A stretch of 64,000 bases of DNA, taken from Plasmodium coatneyi (taxonomy: Eukaryota; Apicomplexa; Aconoidasida; Haemosporida; Plasmodiidae). Below the pieces are notes generated by a model that saw only the letters and a program-made list of their open reading frames with translations, had not been told where the DNA came from and did no database searches. The position numbers were made by a program, and so were the translations under genes. This document shows, piece after piece, positions 56,124-64,000 of this stretch (within the stretch, counting starts at the first letter, position 1; every line of letters starts with the position of its first letter). The stretch lies in contig NC_033566.1 in the NCBI RefSeq assembly GCF_001680005.1, forward strand, positions 1,116,001-1,180,000, in the 5' to 3' direction.

Positions 56124-59100
56124 ATGAATTCCAAAATACTGGAGGTGCTGAACCTGATCGATGAAAAGTCGTTCAAGAAATGTGAAAAGGTAATAGCAGC
56201 GGGGCTGAAGGCAAAGAAGAATGAGAAGCTTTACCTTCTGTTGAAGTGCCTTCTCCATTCGCACGTGAATGAGATAGACGAGTGTAAACAAATATTGGAG
56301 ACACTAGAAGTGGATGATTCGGATGAAAATGTGTTCTACATATTAAGAACCATATACACGAATTTGAATGAGGGTGGAAAGTTAATCCATTTGTATGAGG
56401 AGAAAATAAAGAAGGCAGAATCGGGCAAGAAGGGCCTGAGCATAACCAATGGCAGCATCGATAACGTTGGGAGCGCCATTGTAAGCAAGAGCGATCACAT
56501 CAATGCTAGCAGCAACGTGAGGAACGCGCAAAAGGAAAAAGTAGACGTGGAGATGATCATAAGGAACCTTTTTGATTACTGCCTAAATACGAGTTTTTTC
56601 AAAAAAGGAAGTAATTTGTCCTTAAAATTGTATAAACAGACAAATGATTCTAAGTATCTTCTGTACAACAGCTACCTCGTCTACATGAACAACTCGAGCA
56701 ACAACACACTAGTCTACAATTTGGCACTCAACTTTTTAAAAAATTATAAATGTTACGGTAACAATAAAGTTACAGAAAACTTTTCCTTTTTTTTAGTATT
56801 TTTTTTTATTAACATAAAATTGAGAAATTATGAAGAGTGCATCAAAATATTGGAATACGCCAAGAGCAACAATTTTTTTCTCAACCCATTACAATACCAG
56901 GTGTACAAATTGTACATACAATTTATTTTCAATAAACTGGACAGTTGCATTGGCGTTTTAACAGAACTGATAAAGGAGCTCCCAGAAAACAGCGACTACT
57001 ACATCCTCTACATTGACCTCATCATTTATCTGCTAAACAAACATAACCCAGATGTGGAGGTCGAGAATATTTTTAACCTGTACAAAAACGATTTGATGTA
57101 CTTGGAGTTTTTTCAAAAATGTTTCATACATATATGTGTTCAGAAGGTTAAGGCGTTTCCTGAGAATATTCATACCTTCTGGAACTGCATTGAAGAGGAG
57201 GGGGAGAATGGATCGGGGGGTTCCCATGCCTACTACAAAGACGTGATGAATTTGGTTCTTTCGATGGACCAGATGAGTATCAGCACGGAGAATGGGGTTG
57301 TAACTGGACAGAACGAGATGGAAGGTAGCGGCGCAGATGGGGAAAGTGGCCCCAACGATTTTGCAAGTGACAATAGTGATGCAGGAAGTAACAATCATAA
57401 AGGGGGTAGAAAAAGGAAGGGTAAGCGGGAATGCCACAGCCCCTTCGAAAGCATAATGAACAAATTGGAGAGCCTAATAGAGGACTACAAAAATGATGTT
57501 ATGAAGATCTACAAGGAACACGATGTAAAGGTGTACTTGTACATGCTACTCTCCTTTATGTTAAAAGAAAGCAAAAATTATAACATGTTTTACTCAATTA
57601 AAAATCACCTCAGTCTTTTGAAGGACGACATGATAGCTATCCTCATCGTGTTCGTGAAAATAATTTTGAAAAAACTATACGTAGGAATTAGCACCGAAAT
57701 GAAGGTCCTATCGATGGGAAACTTCCCTCGAAATGAATCGAAGAAAGAAATACAAAAAAATATTTTATTGTTCTACAAACATATTTACAACTTTGAAAAG
57801 GTCCTCTATGTGTTGTATAAAAAGGATGTGCACGAATCCTTTAACCGAGTTTTTTCCATGTTCATTCAAGTGACTAATAATATGGACCTAAAACTCCGGG
57901 ATGATAACTTCGTTGTGCTGCTCGTCGAAATGGCGTTATACTTAGACAAGTACAACCTCTGTCAGCCTGAGCAGAAAAGCGGCTTTGACGAGGCTGTGAC
58001 GCACATGCACAATATGATCAACAGCAGATGTGACGAACTAAACCTCGGAGGGTGCAAAAGCGTCGATGAATTTGTGGGCCCCATTGGCTCCTACCAGTGT
58101 GCAGTAATAGATGGTGAAGAAGGTTCCAATCCGACGAATGGAGGAAGTTCACAAAAGAACAACCCAGAAGCGTACCACATCCCGAATGTGCAAAATATAT
58201 GCACCACCATTTTTGAAATGAACGATGGAGAGAAGAACGAAAGGGACATCCAGTTAACCAACAGGACGTATTACATTGCTGCGCTGAGTGTACTGAAGTA
58301 CTCATACAATTATCGAATTCGCATGACGGAGAAGGAGAATGAAGAGAAGAAGGTGAAACCCATTCTAAACAACGACTACATAAATGTGCTTGTCTTGATG
58401 ATCTACCTCAACAACGTGATTGGAAATTTCACCAATTTTTCAACCCTAGTTGATAAGCTAAATATAAAGAACATCCAGCTGATTACGTACTCACCAATAT
58501 TATTCATACACACGTATAGCTATTCCTACTTTAAATATGCCGAGAATTTGCTAAAAAATATTTTGAACTATTATAATGTACAGCAGGGAAATTTGAAGAA
58601 CTCCATCTCCAAGTGCTTTCAAAATAATTCAGTATTTAAGGTGAACGAAATTGTGAATGCATATTTTTTGAATTCCTCGAATATCATTTTTTATTTTATT
58701 AAATTGTTATACATTTTTAAGAAGCAGCTGGAGGCACCCAGGGGGGGGTTTCACTTCGGCATGTTTGGAAGTGTGAGAAAGGACTACGCCATTCATAATG
58801 AGTACTGCACGAAGTTTTCCCCCATGAAGGAGATTTCCACGGGGAGGGGCAAAAGTGAGAAAGGAACTGAGGAGAGGAAGTCGGCCAACGGAGAGATCGC
58901 AGGTGCTAAGGTGGAGACTTCCAATGATGGGTGTAGCAACTTCCCCATAAGCAACGAATTCTTCAGTATGCTAAAACGACTGAATGAAGACATCCTTCTG
59001 GAGGAGCAGGACTTTAAGGGCAACTACTCCAAGTTGATGCTAGACAAGTTTAACTTCCTCACCATAGATAACCAGACGATTCTAATAAAATATAACGTCC

Positions 59101-60644
59101 CCTCTTTTCGGTTCACCCTTTACAAAGCATATGACACCTTTTTCTACAACCACATTCTGTACGAAAATTTGAACCCCCTGGAAGAGTTTCAATTTCTAAA
59201 GGACATCAAAATATTAAATACAACCGAAGCGAATAGTGTCAATCTGCTGAAGGATATAAAGACAGTGTACCCCATGATATTGCTGTCCAACTTTTACAAC
59301 TTAAAGGGCAGCGTTTATATAACTAGCCATGAAAACATACTTGGTTGTAAAAACATGGGGGATGTCCTTCGCTATAGTGATAAAAACGTTTCACAGGAAT
59401 GTACCGACAGTATCAACGGAGTGCCCTTTGACAAGATCAAAGAGCATGCCAGCTACAGCATCAGCGACCACGAAATTAACTTCTTCATAAGCAACAACAT
59501 TTATGTAAGCTTCGACAAGGATAACTACAACTACCGCAATAAATATACCTTCAAATCGAACAAGGCCAAGTTCCAATTTAATGAGAATTCCTTATCTTCC
59601 CCTTTCAACATTTGCCTAACCGAGCTGTTCAACTACCCCATTCAAACGCTCTATCTAAATGCAGTTATTCTGAATACAGTCATGTATTTGTTTCATAAAT
59701 CGTTTAATTACTTCGCCGTAACGGATGAAGCCAGGAAGACGAAAATGATTAGTAAGGCTAAATGTGCCTTTCTTTATCTCACCTATATTGTCTCCTACTA
59801 TCAGTTAACGGAGGGCCTATCCAATGAGGACCTTCTTTATACGCAAAAGGAACTGGATGATTTCACCGCGGGGGTAGACATGTCCCACCTCAAGAGGGAA
59901 AACGACTCTGTGAAGAATAATGAGAAGGCAGTTCCAAACCAAGTTACCTCATCAGTGGAATCCCTCACCCGTAATGATAAAAAAACAACGGGGAAAAATT
60001 ACATCCCAATCGACCCCGTCTTCAAAAAGAAATATGGACAAGATGTTTTCAAAAAGTACGAAATTATGCAGGCCGCCTACCATAATGACATATATAGCAA
60101 GAACGCCGCCCTGCATTATAAAAGTCTATTACTAAATTTAAATATGTACATAAGAATCCTTGCTGGAGATAGTAACGTGAAGGAGTTCACCGACAAGCTG
60201 CAATTTTTGGACAACATTATTTACCTCAACGTGTCCAACGAATTAAACGTCTTCAAGCAAATTTTAGAAAAGGACGACTCATATCAGATTATAAACATGT
60301 CCTGTTTGTTTAAGCAGTACAACTATCTTGTTCACAACGTAACAATCATGACCTTAATTATTCAGTCTATTTACAACCATGGAAGGAAAAAAATCTGCAG
60401 TGAAAATAACTTGCTTATCAAAAGTTACCTCATGAGGAAGGTTGCACTGTTGTGCGATGTGAATAAAAACTTGCTTTCTCTTTCCGAGGTGCTAGACAAC
60501 TACAAGCCAGTGAAAGCATCCGATGTTTTGAAAAAGTTCGAGCTCGAGTTGGCCAGCGAAATTGCCGCCTCGTGCAAGCAGCATGTTCTCAATTTGTACA
60601 ATTTGTTCAACGGGAAGATGCTCATTATGAAGTCATACTTGTGA
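56124..60644 (+). CDS. NAA25: NatB N-terminal acetyltransferase auxiliary subunit NAA25 (MDM20-like)
   Basis: Single exon, 1506 residues from the ATG at 56124 (MNSKILEVLNLIDEKSFKKC); the open frame extends 21 codons upstream without an ATG. The N-terminal region matches NAA25/MDM20 in layout: LIDEKSFKKCEKVIAAGLKA, LLKCLLHSHVNEIDECKQIL, DENVFYILRTIYTNLNEGGK, then FDYCLNTSFFKKGSNLSLKL. These are TPR-like helical pairs. NAA25 anchors the catalytic subunit NAA20 and the ribosome, so proteins beginning Met-Asp/Glu/Asn/Gln are acetylated co-translationally. Low-complexity inserts interrupt the superhelix near 400-450, 690-710 and 930-970, making it much longer than the roughly 970-residue human protein. 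The middle and C-terminus are helical with no domain I can name. Confidence 0.7.
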   Translation: MNSKILEVLNLIDEKSFKKCEKVIAAGLKAKKNEKLYLLLKCLLHSHVNEIDECKQILETLEVDDSDENVFYILRTIYTNLNEGGKLIHLYEEKIKKAESGKKGLSITNGSIDNVGSAIVSKSDHINASSNVRNAQKEKVDVEMIIRNLFDYCLNTSFFKKGSNLSLKLYKQTNDSKYLLYNSYLVYMNNSSNNTLVYNLALNFLKNYKCYGNNKVTENFSFFLVFFFINIKLRNYEECIKILEYAKSNNFFLNPLQYQVYKLYIQFIFNKLDSCIGVLTELIKELPENSDYYILYIDLIIYLLNKHNPDVEVENIFNLYKNDLMYLEFFQKCFIHICVQKVKAFPENIHTFWNCIEEEGENGSGGSHAYYKDVMNLVLSMDQMSISTENGVVTGQNEMEGSGADGESGPNDFASDNSDAGSNNHKGGRKRKGKRECHSPFESIMNKLESLIEDYKNDVMKIYKEHDVKVYLYMLLSFMLKESKNYNMFYSIKNHLSLLKDDMIAILIVFVKIILKKLYVGISTEMKVLSMGNFPRNESKKEIQKNILLFYKHIYNFEKVLYVLYKKDVHESFNRVFSMFIQVTNNMDLKLRDDNFVVLLVEMALYLDKYNLCQPEQKSGFDEAVTHMHNMINSRCDELNLGGCKSVDEFVGPIGSYQCAVIDGEEGSNPTNGGSSQKNNPEAYHIPNVQNICTTIFEMNDGEKNERDIQLTNRTYYIAALSVLKYSYNYRIRMTEKENEEKKVKPILNNDYINVLVLMIYLNNVIGNFTNFSTLVDKLNIKNIQLITYSPILFIHTYSYSYFKYAENLLKNILNYYNVQQGNLKNSISKCFQNNSVFKVNEIVNAYFLNSSNIIFYFIKLLYIFKKQLEAPRGGFHFGMFGSVRKDYAIHNEYCTKFSPMKEISTGRGKSEKGTEERKSANGEIAGAKVETSNDGCSNFPISNEFFSMLKRLNEDILLEEQDFKGNYSKLMLDKFNFLTIDNQTILIKYNVPSFRFTLYKAYDTFFYNHILYENLNPLEEFQFLKDIKILNTTEANSVNLLKDIKTVYPMILLSNFYNLKGSVYITSHENILGCKNMGDVLRYSDKNVSQECTDSINGVPFDKIKEHASYSISDHEINFFISNNIYVSFDKDNYNYRNKYTFKSNKAKFQFNENSLSSPFNICLTELFNYPIQTLYLNAVILNTVMYLFHKSFNYFAVTDEARKTKMISKAKCAFLYLTYIVSYYQLTEGLSNEDLLYTQKELDDFTAGVDMSHLKRENDSVKNNEKAVPNQVTSSVESLTRNDKKTTGKNYIPIDPVFKKKYGQDVFKKYEIMQAAYHNDIYSKNAALHYKSLLLNLNMYIRILAGDSNVKEFTDKLQFLDNIIYLNVSNELNVFKQILEKDDSYQIINMSCLFKQYNYLVHNVTIMTLIIQSIYNHGRKKICSENNLLIKSYLMRKVALLCDVNKNLLSLSEVLDNYKPVKASDVLKKFELELASEIAASCKQHVLNLYNLFNGKMLIMKSYL

Positions 60645-61531
60645 CGCGCCGAACTGCATCGGTCAGAAGAGGGACGACAGTGCTAATTAGCGCGGTGGTC
60701 GAGTTATCAGACAACATCGTAGCCGATGTGCCATTTTTGCTACACTTCCACGTCTACCCTTTGAATAATCCTCCCCTCCCGCAACCGCGGCAAATACGTA
60801 GACAGTTGTTTTCGTGTACATCGGTGGTTGAACTTTTTCCATTTTTAATTAACCACCTTGCATCTCTCAAATTAAAAAAAAAAAAAAAAAAAAACACTCC
60901 ATTTTTGACACAACCATGGGGATTCGCCATAGTTACGCATCCGCCCATTTTAATTAAGAACACTTTTTAAAGCATTTAAAAACTTTTATTTTTATGTCAA
61001 CCTGAAATTTTATATTGCAAAAGAATTATCAATCCCGTCGCCCGTCTGCCTGCACATATGTTAATCGTATAGTTAAGATGCATCTATGCAGCAGTTTAGG
61101 CGTTTTTCTGAAAAATGGGGATGAACGGGGAAACGCGCGCAGGAATGGAACCCCCCAGATGGGTGGAGTTAGGACAAAATGAAATGCCAAATGGTACAAA
61201 ACGGACACATGCAGTACACGCGAAAAAAAGGTAAAAATTTGGAAAAAAAAAGTTTAGTGCATAGAAACACTGTAAATAGAAAAATGAATCATCGAAATTG
61301 CCCCCCCCCCCCCGGACGTCGTCCTTTGCGCGGAGGAACCTTATCAGAGACAACAATTAACTATACAAAAAAAGGAATCATATCATGCGAAAAAAGTTTG
61401 AATGGTGCAGGGGGGGGAAGGTACTTCCACGGGGCGATCTTTAAACGCTAAAAGGAGGGACTGCTGGTTTGTTTAGGCCCCTGCTGACATACACTCCTTT
61501 CGACGTATGAACGCACTGATCGCAGAACTCG
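60645..61531. other. Convergent 3' intergenic region with a poly-C run
   Basis: Between the stop codons of NAA25 and the two-exon gene. It has A20 at about 60873-60893 and a run of 13 C at 61301-61313, the only long C/G homopolymer I noticed in this A/T-dominated window. Confidence 0.65.
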
Positions 61532-62586
61532 TCACCTGTTTAACGTTAAGAACATCACGTAGGTGAAGTACTCACATATGTTATCCACAAGACTGATCCC
61601 TGCGAGGGGAGAGAGGAAAAGAAGGGAAACACATGTCCAGACGCAGCTTCGTGTATGATATGTAAGCATAGCAATTACGCACGAAATGGCGAAATAAATA
61701 ATTATGAGGGACATCCATTTGGGAGGCCTTTCTCCCATTATGGTGACCATGTTTGACCCTCCCAAGGTTGCCAACCTGTTTCTGCCTCATCCATGGACTC
61801 CTCCTCTTGATCGAAAAGCTCAAACCCTTTAAGGAAGTTCTCACTATGTTTAGACAACATATCATCATACTTCAGGATATTCTTTTCAATGTTTATATTT
61901 TTATTTAATACGTTTGTCATAAAATAGGAAGTTGCTTCATTTGCCTCATCGTATAATGTTTTCAATTTTGTGAAATTTTCATACACATCATTTTGATCAT
62001 AAGTGACTGTTTTTTTTTTTCTGCTTTTTTTTTTTGACCATTTGGTGTTGTTCCTTTTTTTGTTCATCTCATCGTAGCTTTTGTCTGTTTCGGTATTATT
62101 TTTTTTCCTGGGTGTCTCGAACCGGTCCGACTCATTCGCATGGCTTAATAATTTATTTACATGTTCGGATAGTTCCTGTTTCGCTTCTCTACTTATTTGA
62201 AAAAATTTCTCAAAAGAATCTTCTTCTATACAAGAATCCGCCGAAACTATGCTATTTGTCACACTTGTGTTTTTACTTGAAAGGACAGCTCCGTCTTTCA
62301 TGTCCACCTTATCCTGCAGGTAGCTTCCACGTCGCAAACGTGCGTCCTTCTCACCGCTTCGAAATGGCTTCTGTTCTTCACTGCTGCTGTGGTTTTCTGC
62401 TAAATAGGATTTAGACGAGGGTGCTCTTTTTATTCCATTACGTGTAAACGTTGCCTCCGCCAATGGTTCATTTAATGGCTCCTTTAACACCCCTGTTTTA
62501 TCATCATTCGTTCTGTCCCCCAAGGCACTTTCCAGGTCATTTTCCATATTCGGCAGATAATCTCCACTGCTTTTTAATTTTTCCAT
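61532..62586 (-). CDS. Conserved-looking protein, function unknown (two exons)
   Basis: Exons 62586-61776 and 61599-61532 join in phase (donor GTTGGC, acceptor CTCGCAG) to give 292 residues. Residues 1-120 are polar low complexity. About 120-155 is helical (EEDSFEKFFQISREAKQELS), then a basic block (KWSKKKSRKKKTV). Residues about 195-270 form a second helical region (NDVYENFTKLKTLYDEANEA, NILKYDDMLSKHSENFLKGF). The spliced end reads ETGISLVDNICEYFTYVMFL and finishes TLNR, a moderately hydrophobic tail. I do not recognise a family. If the intron is retained the protein ends 12 codons later at GWQPWEGQTWSP. The intron is supported by GT..AG ends, phase and the more protein-like tail. Confidence 0.65.
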
Positions 62587-64000
62587 TTGTTCGTGAAAAA
62601 TGTGTTTTCGAAATTAATTAACGAGTGATGTTCTTTCAGAGATTCAGTAGAAGGTGTCTCCTGAAAAGGTTGCATATAGAGGTTTTAATTTTTTGCCTTA
62701 CGTGTGCGGCACAACCTGTATTTCTCCTATTTTGACGAAATTAATTATCGCTTGAAATTGTCTATTTCCACATCACTGGCAAATAAATACGCACTTTTGC
62801 GTTTTGCGGAGAATTACTCAAAAAGGAGGGAACAAAAAAGGGCAAAGAAAGGAAAAGGCAAATGGAAACGAAAAAGAGAGAAAAATATTATCCTCATGGT
62901 AAGCATTCTGGAGATTTCGCCACTTTTGCAACAGTGGATGATTCAATTCGAGCATGTCTTATGCGCGAAATGAGGGTTTCAATTTTTTGAGACTTGTTCT
63001 GGGGGGTGTTGCCTGCAAAGGGTGAAGCGCTTTGAGCGCCTCCAAAAGTTTTTTTTTTTTTTTTTTTTTGCAACTCGCTAAACGGACTAGCTATTTCAAA
63101 AAAAAAAAAAAAAAAAAAAAAAAATTAAAAAATTAAAAAGTCAACAAACTAATGAATTAACAAGATAACAGATTGAGAAGAGTTGCATATCAAATTAAGT
63201 GATAAATCGTGTTCCCTTGAGTAGAGACAAGGCGAATGTGTGAAATGTGGCTTTCCCTCATGTTCCTTTCTTTTATATTGGGTGAAATGTCCAATTTATG
63301 CTTAAACATGCATAGATTTACTATGCTCTTGTTCGCTATACCGAAGAGTTTATTTATAAGGCCGTTTTTTTGTATGAACGTTCATAACGTTTCTTTTCTC
63401 CATTTTTTTGGTATCTCTCATCTTTGTCTACATAAACCCTTGCGAAGAGCTTAAAATGTTTCAGGAAAGCACCAAATTATGTCATGGTGGAGAAAGCACA
63501 CAGGGAAAGTAGAAAAAGGACAGTCACATTTTTGTCTAAATGCGTGAACTGAAAAAATAGGACACTATCGCGCAAGACTGAGTCGTAGGAAACACAAGGG
63601 GAAGTCTCTACCCCTGCTGCTGGAAACTTAAAAATTACAAAAAAGTGAGTTAAAAGTTATAGCTGCATTTTTCTGCGAAATGTTAAAAATATCAGCATAC
63701 AGAAAAATACAGCAACAAACGGAAACATAGCACAAACGGAAAAGAAACGAAATAAATAAGGGAAAAAGTGCAGGGTTGATATCAAATTGTTCGTTGATAA
63801 AAAATTTAAAAAAAGAAAGCATATGCATAGGACGGCAAAAAAAAAATATATCGGTGGGGGAGAAATGGAAAAAGTTGCGTTTCACAAAGACATTACTTCG
63901 TAACTGCGAGAATGGAACAAAAGTTGGGCAAAATTGGGGGAGTGACAAATGAACATTGCAAATCAGAGCAAAAGAAAATATACATATGTGTGATACGAAA
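62587..64000. other. Right-edge region without a supported gene
   Basis: Contains the promoter side of the two-exon gene, a T21 tract at 63049-63069 and an A27 tract at 63098-63124. Frames at 62704-62973 and 63236-63454 (plus) are short and unsupported. A gene beyond the right edge cannot be excluded. Confidence 0.5.
63049..63124. repeat. Inverted homopolymers T21 ... A27
   Basis: A run of 21 T (63049-63069) is separated by 28 bases from a run of 27 A (63098-63124). On one strand these could pair as a long A-T stem around the 28-base loop. Confidence 0.85.

Noticed and set aside
62704..62973. Plus-strand 89-codon Lys-rich frame
   Set aside because: Begins at GTG, ends in low-complexity Lys/Arg, and probably is the 5' region of the divergent gene; no splice partner seen.

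Overview
The window looks like nuclear DNA of a malaria parasite of the vivax/knowlesi clade (Plasmodium). Nearly every gene has a Plasmodium-type protein: long Asn/Lys/Glu-rich inserts, coiled coils, and a type II fatty-acid synthase enzyme of the kind used in the apicoplast. Intergenic DNA is AT-rich and full of poly-A/T runs, TA microsatellites and ACATATGT-like steps, while coding DNA is more GC-rich than in P. falciparum. From memory, the set pyruvate kinase, FabB/F and DJ-1 sits together on P. falciparum chromosome 6, so I infer a conserved core block, not a subtelomere. No SICAvar/pir-type genes, CRISPR, insertion sequences or convincing tRNA/rRNA genes were seen.

Left part (1-17 kb): the N-terminal part of a transportin-like karyopherin runs off the left edge (minus). 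A 4-kb non-coding stretch with two abutting minisatellites follows, then a conserved 334-residue protein (minus) and four plus-strand genes: DJ-1 (three exons), TIM22, an RNF5-like membrane RING E3 ligase, and an eight-exon EF-hand/myosin-light-chain-like gene.

Middle (17-46 kb): a very large F-box/LRR/ankyrin protein (minus), a small protein with an RIIa-like docking domain (plus), mitochondrial ribosomal protein mL46 with a frame break in a poly-A tract (minus), pyruvate kinase (three exons, minus), a MYG1 family exonuclease (minus), a 144-residue unknown (plus), a 911-residue coiled-coil protein (minus) and a Sec14/CRAL-TRIO protein (minus).

Right part (47-64 kb): FabB/F (plus, leader exon uncertain), a possible degenerate RNase PH-fold protein (plus), an eight-exon membrane-anchored short-chain dehydrogenase (minus), the NatB auxiliary subunit NAA25 (plus), a two-exon unknown (minus) and a tail without a clear gene.

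These are independent eukaryotic genes, not operons. Loose themes are organelle biology (TIM22, mL46, MYG1, FabB/F), ubiquitin ligases (RING, F-box), and glycolysis (pyruvate kinase). I reassembled several spliced genes by hand from exon frames and splice sites. No new multi-gene system was found. The best leads are the F-box/LRR/ankyrin architecture, three introns sharing a GTTGG donor, the mL46 frame break, and the cryptic multi-exon genes.
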